64,000 bases of DNA, taken from NCBI RefSeq assembly GCF_000585415.1, contig NZ_KK073876.1:431810-495809 (forward strand), read 5' to 3'. Source of the stretch: Sphingomonas jaspsi DSM 18422 (GTDB lineage: Bacteria > Pseudomonadota > Alphaproteobacteria > Sphingomonadales > Sphingomonadaceae). The translations under genes and the position numbers were made by a program. How positions within the stretch are numbered: position 1 is the stretch's first letter; every line of letters starts with the position of its first letter. A model generated the notes under the pieces. It saw only the letters and a program-made list of their open reading frames with translations. It was not told where the DNA came from and did no database searches. Below are positions 17,629-26,634 of the stretch, piece by piece.

Positions 17629-18660
17629 ATGGCGCTGATCCTCGCCCTCGAATCCTCCTGCGACGACAGCGCCGCCGCGCTTGTCACGTCCGACCGCCAG
17701 ATCCTGGCGCAAGCGGTCGTCGGCCAGAATGACGCGCACCGTCCGTTCGGCGGCGTGGTCCCCGAAATCGCTGCGCGCGCTCATGTCGAAATTTTGCCTG
17801 GGCTCGTCCGGCAGGTGCTCCACGATGCCGACGTTTCGGTGGGCGACGTTGACGCGATCGCTGCCACCGCCGGCCCGGGCCTTATCGGCGGGGTGATGGT
17901 CGGGCTCCTCGCAGGCAAGGGTCTTGCGCTGGCATCGGGCAAGCCGCTGGTCGCGGTCAATCACCTCGAAGGCCATGCGCTCAGCCCGCGGCTGGTCGAC
18001 CGGGCGCTCGACTTTCCCTACTTATTGCTGCTCGCCAGCGGCGGCCATTGCCAGCTGTTGGAAGTGCGCGGGGTCGGTGATTACCGCCGCCTCGCCACCA
18101 CCATCGACGATGCGGCGGGCGAAGCGTTCGACAAGGCGGCCAAACTGCTCGACCTCGGTTATCCCGGCGGACCGGCGATCGAGGCGTTGGCCAAGGACGG
18201 CGACCCGAATGCCGTAGCGCTCCCGCGCCCGCTGGTCGGCAGCGGCGAACCCCATTTCAGTTTCGCGGGCCTGAAGGGCGCAGTGCAGCGCGCGGTGCAA
18301 GCGGGCACTCACCGGCCCGAGGATATTGCCGCCAGCTTCCAGCAGGCGGTGGTCGACTGTTTCGTCGACCGCACCCGGATCGCGTTGGAAAAGAGCGATG
18401 CGCCGTCGCTGGTCGTCGCGGGCGGCGTCGCCGCCAACGCCAGCGTGCGGGACGCGCTGCGACAGTTGGCCGAGAGAAATGGCCGTCGCTTCTCGGTCCC
18501 GCCCGGCTGGCTGTGCACCGACAATGCGGCGATGATCGGCTGGGCCGGGGCGGAGCGTTTCGCGGCGGGATTGATCGACGGGCTCGACGCCCCGGCACGG
18601 GCGCGCTGGCCGCTCGATCCCGACGGCGAAAAGGTCAGGGGGGCAGGGGTTAAGGCATGA
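17629..18660 (+). CDS. tsaD: tRNA N6-adenosine threonylcarbamoyltransferase TsaD
   Basis: Transfers threonylcarbamoyl to A37 of ANN-decoding tRNAs, working with TsaB/TsaE. The 343-residue ASKHA protein starts ALILALESSCDDSAAALV and has the metal-binding NHLEGH motif, LLLASGGHCQLL, and a late VVAGGVAANASVRDAL phosphate loop. Its stop overlaps the gpsA start (ATGA, 18657-18660). Confidence 0.97.
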   Translation: MALILALESSCDDSAAALVTSDRQILAQAVVGQNDAHRPFGGVVPEIAARAHVEILPGLVRQVLHDADVSVGDVDAIAATAGPGLIGGVMVGLLAGKGLALASGKPLVAVNHLEGHALSPRLVDRALDFPYLLLLASGGHCQLLEVRGVGDYRRLATTIDDAAGEAFDKAAKLLDLGYPGGPAIEALAKDGDPNAVALPRPLVGSGEPHFSFAGLKGAVQRAVQAGTHRPEDIAASFQQAVVDCFVDRTRIALEKSDAPSLVVAGGVAANASVRDALRQLAERNGRRFSVPPGWLCTDNAAMIGWAGAERFAAGLIDGLDAPARARWPLDPDGEKVRGAGVKA

Positions 18661-19646
18661 CGATCCAGAAACTGGCGGTGATCGGCGGCGGCGCCTGGGG
18701 CACGGCGCTTGCGCAAGTCGCGGCGACCGGCGGCCGCGAAACACTGCTCTGGGCGCTGGAAGATGACGTCGTGGCGGCGGTCAACAAGATCCACGAAAAC
18801 CCGGTCTATCTGAAGGGCCAGAAGCTCGACCCTGCCATCCGTGCCACCAGCAATTTCACCGAGTTGAAAGACGTCGACGCCTGGCTGGTCGTCACCCCAG
18901 CCCAGCACATGCGCGCCGTTCTCTCGCGCTCGCCCTGTCCCAACATGCCGCTGATCCTTTGTTCGAAGGGGATCGAGGAAGGCTCAGGCAAGATGCTCCA
19001 CGACGTTGCGCACGAAGTGTGCCCGTCTTCTCCGGTGGCGGTACTGTCGGGCCCGACCTTCGCGCATGAAGTGGCGGCGGGCCTGCCCACGGCGGTCACG
19101 CTGGCCTGCAACGACGCCGCGCTTGGCGAAGCGCTGCGCGACCGCATCGCGCTGCCGACTTTTCGCACCTATTTGACCGACGACGTTGCGGGTGCCGAAG
19201 TCGGCGGCGCGGTCAAGAACGTCCTCGCCATCGCCTGCGGCGTGGTCGAAGGGCGCGGGCTCGGCCAGAATGCCCGTGCTGCACTCATCGCGCGCGGCTT
19301 CGCCGAAATGACCCGCTTCGGCCTTGCCATGGGAGCAAAGCGCGAAACGCTCGCCGGCCTGTCGGGGCTGGGCGACCTTGTGCTAACCTGCTCATCGACC
19401 AGCAGTCGCAACTTCTCGCTCGGCAAGGCGATCGGCGAGGGCAGGAACGCGGCCGAGCTGATGACCGACCGCCGTACCGTGGCTGAAGGCGCCCACACCG
19501 CGCCGGTCCTCCACCGCATCGCGCAGGAACGGGGCATCGACATGCCGATCGTCGCCGCGGTCGACGCGCTGCTGAAGGGAAAGATGGGGATCGACGAAGT
19601 GCTCGAAGCGCTGATGAGCAGGCCGCCCCGCCCGGAAGCGCATTAG
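18657..19646 (+). CDS. gpsA: NAD(P)-dependent glycerol-3-phosphate dehydrogenase
   Basis: Reduces dihydroxyacetone phosphate to sn-glycerol-3-phosphate for phospholipid synthesis. The 329-residue protein has the nucleotide fold LAVIGGGAWGTALAQ, ILCSKGIEEGSG, VLSGPTFAHEVAAGLPT, the catalytic Lys in GGAVKNVLAIACG and GLSGLGDLVLTC. It is translationally coupled to tsaD. Confidence 0.97.
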   Translation: MTIQKLAVIGGGAWGTALAQVAATGGRETLLWALEDDVVAAVNKIHENPVYLKGQKLDPAIRATSNFTELKDVDAWLVVTPAQHMRAVLSRSPCPNMPLILCSKGIEEGSGKMLHDVAHEVCPSSPVAVLSGPTFAHEVAAGLPTAVTLACNDAALGEALRDRIALPTFRTYLTDDVAGAEVGGAVKNVLAIACGVVEGRGLGQNARAALIARGFAEMTRFGLAMGAKRETLAGLSGLGDLVLTCSSTSSRNFSLGKAIGEGRNAAELMTDRRTVAEGAHTAPVLHRIAQERGIDMPIVAAVDALLKGKMGIDEVLEALMSRPPRPEAH

Positions 19647-19660
19647 GGCCCCGAAGCGCA

Positions 19661-19825
19661 CTAGAAATCGATGGCTATGCCCTTCTTCTCCCAGTCGCCA
19701 TAGCGGGTGGGGTCGAGCTTATGTTCTTCGCCCGCGGGCGGACCGGCATCGCCCTTGCCCGGTTCGGGAACCGGAGGCGATTTGCTGAGGTAATCCGGGG
19801 CTTTGACGTGCGCGGGGCGTTTCAT
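19661..19825 (-). CDS. DUF1674 / succinate dehydrogenase assembly factor 4-like protein
   Basis: A 54-residue protein ending in DPTRYGDWEKKGIAIDF, the diagnostic C-terminus of the SDHAF4 (DUF1674) family, which assists flavinylated SdhA during complex II assembly. I chose ATG 19825 (MKRPAHVKAPDYL), as the longer frame has no family resemblance and runs towards the divergent rsmB start. No succinate dehydrogenase genes are in the window. Confidence 0.85.
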   Translation of the reverse strand: MKRPAHVKAPDYLSKSPPVPEPGKGDAGPPAGEEHKLDPTRYGDWEKKGIAIDF

Positions 19826-19853
19826 ATCCGTCAAATGATGCCTAAAGGGCGCG

Positions 19854-21101
19854 ATGCCAAGTCCCGAAGGCCTTCCCGCCCGCGCCGCCGCGCTCAAGAT
19901 ACTCGATGCCGTGCTGCGTCGCGGTCATACGATGGATGCAGCCGCGCAGGTCGCCAGGTCGCTGCCGCCCGCTGACGCAGCCCTGGCGTCGGCGATCGCT
20001 GGCGAAGCGTTGCGCCGCTTGCCCGACCTTGACGCCCTGATCGACAGCGCAACCCGTCAACAGCTTCCTGACGACAGCAAGGCGCGGATGGTGCTGCGCC
20101 TGGCTCTCGCGCAGAAGGCGGGCCTCGGCACGCCCGACCATGCCTTGGTCGCGACCGCCTTACCGCTGGTCGACGGCGGACCGCGCCGCCTCGTCCACGG
20201 CGTGCTCGGGACGCTGCTGCGCAAAGGCGTGACGCTGCCCGATGCGCCGACCCTTCCCGCCGAAGTCGAGGACCGCTGGCGCAAGGCGTGGGGCGATGAC
20301 ATGGTAGAGGCCGCCCGCCGCGCCATCGCCCACCGACCGCCGCTCGACCTCAGCTTCGCGTCGGAAGTCGTCTCGGCCGACTTTCCTCAGGGTATTTCGC
20401 TCGCCCCGCGCCATCGCCGGCTGACTGACGCTGGCGCCGTGGCGTCACTGCCCGGCTTCGGCGAAGGCGGCTGGTGGGTGCAGGACCTTGCCTCGTCGCT
20501 CCCCGCCCGCCTCATTCCCTCGCCGGCGAAGCGCGTTCTCGACGCCTGCGCCGCACCCGGGGGCAAGACCATGCAGCTCGTTGCGGCAGGCCATGCGGTG
20601 ACCGCGCTCGACAAGTCGCAAAGTCGTCTGGCCCGACTTTCCGAAAACCTCGCTCGCACCGGCCTGAAGGCGGATACCGTCACCGCCGACGCGCTCGATT
20701 GGGCGCCGTCCGAGCCATTCGACTCTGTGCTGCTCGACGCGCCCTGCTCGGCCACCGGCACCTTTCGCCGTCATCCCGAAGTCCTTTACCGGGCCCGCCC
20801 GCGCATCATCGCAGATTGCGCCGACCTCCAGTCGCGCCTGCTCGATCGGGCAGCGGGCTGGGTCGGGCCGGGCGGAAGCCTGGTCTATGCCGTCTGCTCG
20901 CTCGAACCCGAAGAGGGCGAGGCGCAGATCGACGCCTTCCTCTCGCGCCACCCCGATTTCCGGATACAGCCTGCCGACCCGCAAGTTCCCGGAATCGCGC
21001 CCCATCCGCGCGGCTGGCTCCGCATCCTCCCCGGCACGCTCGAAAAAGACGGCGGCCTCGACGGTTTCTTTACGGCGCACCTTGTCCGGGCAGGCGTTTA
21101 A
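19854..21101 (+). CDS. rsmB: 16S rRNA m5C967-type methyltransferase (RsmB/NOL1 family)
   Basis: A 415-residue RNA cytosine-C5 methyltransferase. The N-terminal NusB-like helical domain (about 1-130) is followed by the SAM-binding motif LDACAAPGGKTMQL, the catalytic Cys in DAPCSATGTFRRHPE and the second conserved Cys in VYAVCSLEPEEGE. The NusB domain points to RsmB rather than RsmF. It heads the conserved rsmB-rpe-heparinase-purH cluster, with rpe 15 nt downstream. Confidence 0.92.
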   Translation: MPSPEGLPARAAALKILDAVLRRGHTMDAAAQVARSLPPADAALASAIAGEALRRLPDLDALIDSATRQQLPDDSKARMVLRLALAQKAGLGTPDHALVATALPLVDGGPRRLVHGVLGTLLRKGVTLPDAPTLPAEVEDRWRKAWGDDMVEAARRAIAHRPPLDLSFASEVVSADFPQGISLAPRHRRLTDAGAVASLPGFGEGGWWVQDLASSLPARLIPSPAKRVLDACAAPGGKTMQLVAAGHAVTALDKSQSRLARLSENLARTGLKADTVTADALDWAPSEPFDSVLLDAPCSATGTFRRHPEVLYRARPRIIADCADLQSRLLDRAAGWVGPGGSLVYAVCSLEPEEGEAQIDAFLSRHPDFRIQPADPQVPGIAPHPRGWLRILPGTLEKDGGLDGFFTAHLVRAGV

Positions 21102-21116
21102 CGTCTAATCGGGCCC

Positions 21117-21779
21117 ATGGCCCGACCGATCATTTCGCCCTCCATCCTCAGCGCCGATTTCGCCAAGCTCGGCGAGGAAGTGCGCGCGATCGACGCCGCC
21201 GGCGCGGACTGGATCCATGTTGACGTCATGGACGGCCATTTCGTGCCCAACCTCACCATCGGCCCGGCGGTGATCAAGGCGCTGCGGCCCCACTCGGCCA
21301 AGCCATTCGACGTCCATCTGATGATCGAGCCGGTCGACCCGCTGCTCGACGCCTTCATCGACGCTGGCTGCGACCACATCATCTTCCATCCCGAAGCCGG
21401 TCCGCACGCGCACCGCACCGTCCAGCGGATCCGCGCGGCGGGCAGGAAGGCGGGCATTGCGCTCAACCCCGCGACCCCGGCCAAGATGCTCGATTATCTG
21501 CTGGAGGAAATCGACCTCGTTCTGGTCATGAGCGTCAATCCCGGCTTCGGCGGCCAGAAATTCATCGCCAGCCAGCTGCGCAAGATTGAAGCGATCGCAA
21601 ACCAGGTCGCCAAGAAGGACCTCGTCGTCGACATAGAAGTCGACGGCGGCATCGACCCGGTCACCGCGCCTGCCGTGATCGACTCCGGGGCGACCGCGCT
21701 GGTCGCAGGAACCGCCGCTTTCCGTGGCGGGCCGAGCGAATATGCCGCCAACATCGCGGCTTTGCGAGGAGAGGAATGA
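21117..21779 (+). CDS. rpe: Ribulose-phosphate 3-epimerase
   Basis: Interconverts ribulose-5-phosphate and xylulose-5-phosphate. The 220-residue TIM barrel shows [25 protein letters not shown] with metal and catalytic residues, [16 protein letters not shown] and the late DGGI strand. The stop overlaps the start of the heparinase gene (ATGA, 21776-21779). Confidence 0.97.
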   Translation: MARPIISPSILSADFAKLGEEVRAIDAAGADWIHVDVMDGHFVPNLTIGPAVIKALRPHSAKPFDVHLMIEPVDPLLDAFIDAGCDHIIFHPEAGPHAHRTVQRIRAAGRKAGIALNPATPAKMLDYLLEEIDLVLVMSVNPGFGGQKFIASQLRKIEAIANQVAKKDLVVDIEVDGGIDPVTAPAVIDSGATALVAGTAAFRGGPSEYAANIAALRGEE

Positions 21780-23413
21780 GCGACACCGACATCGTCGGAA
21801 AGCTCGCCAAAGGCTCGCTCCTGTCCCGCCTGTTCGGGTCGGGGAAACAACCGCTGCGCCTCGTCGCCGTCCCGCGCGACCATGTCGTCGGCGACCGCGC
21901 GCGGGGCGATGCCCTGCTTGGCGGTCGCCTGATGCTGGGCAGCGACATGGTGTCGCTTGCGGAAATCGATTTCAACGCGGTCGGCACCGAAGGTCCGCTG
22001 GCCCGCGAAGTGCAGAGCTTCGCCTGGCTGCGAGACCTCGCCGCCTCCGCCAGCCGCGAAAAGGGCGCGCGCCTTGCCGAAGCGATCGCGGGCCGCTGGT
22101 TGATCGCCCATGGCGCGCGCGTCGACGCCGCCTGGGCGCCGCATTTATGGGGCGAGCGCATCCTCTACTGGACCGCCTACGCCCCCTACATCTTGTCGAG
22201 CCGCGACGCGGGGTACCGCAGCGCCTTGCTCAACACGTTGGCGCGTGGGGCACGGCACCTCGACGCCAACGCCGACAAGGCCGCACCGGGCATCGACCGC
22301 ATCACCGCGTGGAGCGGCGCATTGGTGTCGGCGCTGACCCTGCAAGGCGGCCAATCGCGCCTGACGCGAAGCGAATCCGGCCTGATGCGCGCGCTCGCCT
22401 CGGCGCAGTTCGAAGATGGCGGTTTGATAAGCCGCAGCCCGGCCGAACAGATGCTGCTGGTTGATCGCCTCGGCCTCGTCCGCGCGGCCTATTTCGCGGC
22501 CAAGCAGACCATGGCTGACGGTTTGGAATCCGCCGCCGCCGCCGCGCTCGCCGCGCTTCATGGCGTCACCATGGGCGACCAGGCGCTGGGCAGCTGGCAG
22601 GGCGGCAACCCCGGTGACCCGGCGCGCCTCGCGGCGCTGATCGAAGGCTGCGGCCTGCGTGCCCGCCCGCTCCGCGCCGCCAAGGGCTGGGGCTACCACC
22701 GCCTCAGCGCACTGGGCACGATCCTGGTCATCGATGCTGCCCCGCCGCCGTCGCCGAAAATGGCGGCTATGGGCTGCGCTTCGACGCTGGCGCTTGAAAT
22801 CAGCGACGGGGCACAGCGGCTGGTGGTCAATTGCGGCGGACCCGGCCCGGTCCCGACCGCGTTGCCGGGCGAGCTGGTACAGGCACTGCGGACGACCGCC
22901 GCCCATTCGACGCTGGTGCTCGACGACACCAATTCGACCGCGATCCTCGACGACGGCAGCTTGGGCAAGGGCGTGACCGACGTCGTCATCAACCGGCAGG
23001 AAGACGACGACTGCTCGCGGCTCGAGGCCAGCCACGACGGCTATCTGAAGGGCTTCGGCCTGGTGCACGAACGGCGCATCAGCCTCGGCAACGACGGCAA
23101 GGAAATCCGCGGCGAGGACAAGCTCACCGCCCGCGGCCGCCGCAAGATCAAGGAAGCTGCGCCCTACGCGATCCGCTTCCACCTCGCGCCCGGGGTCGAA
23201 GCGACCGTCACCGCCGACGGCATGGGCGCCATCCTGCGCTCGCCCGGTGCGCCGCCGTGGAACTTCAAGTGCCGCGGCGCGATGCTGCGCGTCGAAGAAA
23301 GCCTGTTCATCGATTCAACGGGCATGCCGGTCGGCACGCTCCAGCTCGTCGTCGTCGGGGAAATATCCGGCGTCGGCGGCGACATCGCCTGGCAATTCAG
23401 GCGCTCCAGCTAA
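21776..23413 (+). CDS. Heparinase II/III family protein
   Basis: A 545-residue protein with an N-terminal alpha-barrel region ([19 protein letters not shown]) and a C-terminal beta-rich lyase-like domain, as in the heparinase II/III family of uronate lyases. This type sits between rpe and purH in many alphaproteobacteria. No signal peptide is visible, which is unusual for a polysaccharide lyase, so the substrate and even the activity are open. Translationally coupled to rpe. Confidence 0.85.
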   Translation: MSDTDIVGKLAKGSLLSRLFGSGKQPLRLVAVPRDHVVGDRARGDALLGGRLMLGSDMVSLAEIDFNAVGTEGPLAREVQSFAWLRDLAASASREKGARLAEAIAGRWLIAHGARVDAAWAPHLWGERILYWTAYAPYILSSRDAGYRSALLNTLARGARHLDANADKAAPGIDRITAWSGALVSALTLQGGQSRLTRSESGLMRALASAQFEDGGLISRSPAEQMLLVDRLGLVRAAYFAAKQTMADGLESAAAAALAALHGVTMGDQALGSWQGGNPGDPARLAALIEGCGLRARPLRAAKGWGYHRLSALGTILVIDAAPPPSPKMAAMGCASTLALEISDGAQRLVVNCGGPGPVPTALPGELVQALRTTAAHSTLVLDDTNSTAILDDGSLGKGVTDVVINRQEDDDCSRLEASHDGYLKGFGLVHERRISLGNDGKEIRGEDKLTARGRRKIKEAAPYAIRFHLAPGVEATVTADGMGAILRSPGAPPWNFKCRGAMLRVEESLFIDSTGMPVGTLQLVVVGEISGVGGDIAWQFRRSS

Positions 23414-23440
23414 ACCCCCAAAGCCTCAAGGACCTGACCC

Positions 23441-25030
23441 ATGACTGATATCGTGCCCATTCGTCGGGCTCTCATCTCGCTCTCCGACAAGTCGGGGCTG
23501 GAGGAGCTGGCCGCGGGGCTGGTCAAGGCGGGGGTCGAGCTGGTGTCGACCGGCGGGACGGCGGCGAAACTGCGCGAGCTCGGGCATCGGGTGCGCGACG
23601 TCAGCGACCTCACCGGCTTTCCGGAAATGATGGACGGGCGGGTGAAGACGTTGCACCCGATGGTCCATGGCGGCCTGCTCGCGGTGCGCGACAATGCCGA
23701 CCATCGCGCGGCGATGAACGAGCATGGCATCGGCGCGATCGACCTCGTCGTCGTAAACCTCTACCCGTTCGAAGCGACGGTCGCGAAGGGTGCCGATCGC
23801 GACACGATCATCGAAAATATCGACATCGGCGGCCCGTCGATGGTTCGCTCGGCGGCCAAGAACCACGAATTCGTCGCGATCCTCACCGACCCGGCCGACT
23901 ATTCGACGCTGCTCGACCAGGTCGAAGGACAGGGTGGCACCACCCTCGCCTTCCGCCGCCAGCTCGCCGCCAAGGCCTATGCGCGTACCGCTGCCTATGA
24001 TTCGATGATCGCCAGCTGGTTCGCTTTTGCCGACCAGGGGCAAGCCTATCCCGACACCCGCTTCATCGTCGGCACCAAGTCGACCGAACTGCGCTACGGC
24101 GAAAACCCGCACCAGAAGGCAGCGCTGTACCTGCCGATGGGCCCTGCGACCCCCGGCGTTGCGCAGGCGACGCAGGTGCAGGGCAAGGAGCTGAGCTACA
24201 ACAATCTGAACGACGCCAACGCCGCGCTCGAACTGGTCGCCGAATTCCGCGACGGTCCGCCGACCGTGGTCATCGTCAAGCACGCCAACCCGTGCGGCGT
24301 CGCCACCGGTGACACGTTGCTCGACGCGTGGAAGCAGGCGCTGGCATGCGACAGCGTTTCGGCGTTCGGCGGGATCGTCGCGGTCAACCGCCCGCTCGAC
24401 GGTGCCACTGCCGAAGCGATCTGTGACATCTTCACCGAAGTCGTCGTGGCCCCGGATGCCAGCGATGACGCCAAGGCGGCGTTCGCGCGCAAGAAAAATT
24501 TGCGCCTGCTGCTGACCGGCGGCCTGCCCGACCCGGAGCGCGGCGGGCAGACGGTGGCGGTGATCGCCGGCGGCTTGCTGCTACAGGACCGCGACAACGG
24601 CTGCGTCACCCGCGACATGCTGAAAGTCGTGACCAAGCGCGCGCCGACCGAACAGGAACTGAAGGACTGCCTGTTCGCCTGGACGGTTGCCAAGCACGTC
24701 AAGTCCAACGCCATCGTTTATGCCAAGGACGGCGTCACGGCCGGCATCGGCGCGGGCCAGATGAACCGCCGAGACAGCGCCCGCATCGCCGCGATCAAGG
24801 CGCGCGAAGCGGCCGAGCTTTACGGCTGGGCGCAGCCGCATACCGTGGGTAGCGCCGTGGCCTCCGACGCCTTCTTCCCCTTCGCCGACGGCTTGCTGGC
24901 GGCGGTAGAGGCAGGCGCCACCGCAGTGATCCAGCCTGGCGGTTCGATGCGCGATCACGAAGTGATCGCGGCGGCCGACGAAGCGGGCCTGGCGATGGTG
25001 TTCACCGGAATGCGCCACTTCCGCCACTAG
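23441..25030 (+). CDS. purH: Bifunctional AICAR transformylase / IMP cyclohydrolase
   Basis: Catalyses the last two steps of IMP synthesis. The 529-residue protein has the N-terminal MGS-like cyclohydrolase domain ([32 protein letters not shown]) and the C-terminal transformylase domain with [10 protein letters not shown] and the catalytic KHANPCGVA. It ends cleanly at TRMHFRH-type residues (GMRHFRH), as the family does. It is the last gene of the rsmB cluster. Confidence 0.97.
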   Translation: MTDIVPIRRALISLSDKSGLEELAAGLVKAGVELVSTGGTAAKLRELGHRVRDVSDLTGFPEMMDGRVKTLHPMVHGGLLAVRDNADHRAAMNEHGIGAIDLVVVNLYPFEATVAKGADRDTIIENIDIGGPSMVRSAAKNHEFVAILTDPADYSTLLDQVEGQGGTTLAFRRQLAAKAYARTAAYDSMIASWFAFADQGQAYPDTRFIVGTKSTELRYGENPHQKAALYLPMGPATPGVAQATQVQGKELSYNNLNDANAALELVAEFRDGPPTVVIVKHANPCGVATGDTLLDAWKQALACDSVSAFGGIVAVNRPLDGATAEAICDIFTEVVVAPDASDDAKAAFARKKNLRLLLTGGLPDPERGGQTVAVIAGGLLLQDRDNGCVTRDMLKVVTKRAPTEQELKDCLFAWTVAKHVKSNAIVYAKDGVTAGIGAGQMNRRDSARIAAIKAREAAELYGWAQPHTVGSAVASDAFFPFADGLLAAVEAGATAVIQPGGSMRDHEVIAAADEAGLAMVFTGMRHFRH

Positions 25031-25077
25031 GTTGCGGACGCCGCGGCGCGACCCGTCTAGGCGCTACGCGAGGTCGC

Positions 25078-26634
25078 TCAAACGGGCGCGTCTCCGGCCG
25101 ATCCGGGCGGGGGCAGCTGCATCTCGGCAATGTCGCTCTTGCGCATCTTGAACAGTTCCCGGTCCTCGGGGCCGAAGCCCTTGAACCACAGCACTGCACA
25201 GAATGCGCCGAGGATCACCGGAATGCCGACGACGAGCTGGTAGAACTCGGGCAGGTACAGCCGCACTGGTATGCCGACCGCAATTGCTGCCGCCGCCGAC
25301 CACAGCAGCGTCCAGCGCCAGCCGGTTACGGCCTCCTTCAGCTTTCGATGCAGAAGGTTGGATTTCATGATCGATGCAAAGCCCAGCGATATGGCGAGGG
25401 CCGCCGCCGGGCCGGTCGCCACCCAGGCGGTGGGCCAGCCGGCATCGCGCATCAGGACGATCAGCAGCGCGCTCAGCGCCGCTTCGATGGCCAGCATGGT
25501 CAGGCTAATGATCATGTTCTTGTGCCGCGCGAGGTAGATCAGCGCTGCCTCGCTCACCACTGCGGTCGCGGCCGCGACCTCGGCTGCCAGCAGGAACGCC
25601 AGGGTCGCCGTACCGCCGGTGAATTTGTCGCCGACCAGCGCCATCACCGCGCGGCCGGGAATGCCCAGCGCCAGCGCGATCCCGGCCTGCGCACCCAGGA
25701 TCCAGAAGCCGACCTGGCGCACCTGCTTGGCGACGGTGGAATAGTCTTTCGCCGCGACGCCGCGCGCGATCGCCGGTCCCAACACCGGCTCGAAGCTGGT
25801 CTTCAGCTTGGCGGGCAGCGTCGCCACCTGCTGCGCGACGTAGTAAATCCCGACGTAGGCGGGCGACAGGAACAGGCCCAGCACCGCAATGTCGACGCGG
25901 CGCGACCCCCATTCGACCGCATCGGCCGCCGCCAGCGGCAGGTAGCGGCGCGTGGTTTTCCACGCCAGGCCCCAGTCGGGCGACCAGCCGTGCGGGATGC
26001 CGTAACTGCGGACCAGCGGGATCAACGCCGCGACCAGCGCCGCAAGCATCGACACGACATAGGAAATGATCAGCCCGTCGCGCAGCGAGATGTAGGACCA
26101 GATGAACGCGACGATGCTGATCGCCCAAGGCTCGACCACGCTGCGCGCACGAACCGTCGCGCCGACATCGTGGCGATAGGCGAGGGCGGCGAGCGCAATG
26201 TCCGTCCACGCGACCGCCAGCACGGTGACCGGCAGCGCCCAGTCGAGACCATGGACCTGGCTGTTGGGGAACATGGCGACGGGGAAGCTCATCAGCACCG
26301 CCATCGACACGGCCGACCCGATCAGCGTGACCAGCATGGCGTCGGCGACGACGCAGGCGTGCGGCTTGTCGGTCGTCGCCAGCAGCTGCGCCAAGCCGCG
26401 CTTCAGGCCGAGGGTCGACAATTGCGCTGCCAGTTCGACCACCAGCACCGCATAGGCGAAGCGGCCCAACGCCTCCGGGCCGTAGCTGCGGCCGGCGATG
26501 AACAGGAAGGGTAGGCGGGCGATCAGCCGGATGACGAAGCCGAGGAAATTCAGCCGACCGCCGCGCGCCAGTGCCGCCATGTCGGCGTTGGACTGGTTGC
26601 TGGCGTTGCCGTTAGTGGTAGCCGCCTCGCTCAA
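25078..26634 (-). CDS. Polysaccharide/O-antigen flippase-like membrane protein (Wzx/MATE-like)
   Basis: A 518-residue integral membrane protein with about 12-14 hydrophobic segments and the pattern FAYAVLVVELAAQLSTLGLKRG early on, typical of oligosaccharide flippases of the MOP superfamily. It would move lipid-linked sugars across the inner membrane; the cargo is unknown. No glycosyltransferases adjoin it. Its ATG overlaps the polA stop (ATGA), so it is probably co-expressed with polA. Confidence 0.86.
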   Translation of the reverse strand: MSEAATTNGNASNQSNADMAALARGGRLNFLGFVIRLIARLPFLFIAGRSYGPEALGRFAYAVLVVELAAQLSTLGLKRGLAQLLATTDKPHACVVADAMLVTLIGSAVSMAVLMSFPVAMFPNSQVHGLDWALPVTVLAVAWTDIALAALAYRHDVGATVRARSVVEPWAISIVAFIWSYISLRDGLIISYVVSMLAALVAALIPLVRSYGIPHGWSPDWGLAWKTTRRYLPLAAADAVEWGSRRVDIAVLGLFLSPAYVGIYYVAQQVATLPAKLKTSFEPVLGPAIARGVAAKDYSTVAKQVRQVGFWILGAQAGIALALGIPGRAVMALVGDKFTGGTATLAFLLAAEVAAATAVVSEAALIYLARHKNMIISLTMLAIEAALSALLIVLMRDAGWPTAWVATGPAAALAISLGFASIMKSNLLHRKLKEAVTGWRWTLLWSAAAAIAVGIPVRLYLPEFYQLVVGIPVILGAFCAVLWFKGFGPEDRELFKMRKSDIAEMQLPPPGSAGDAPV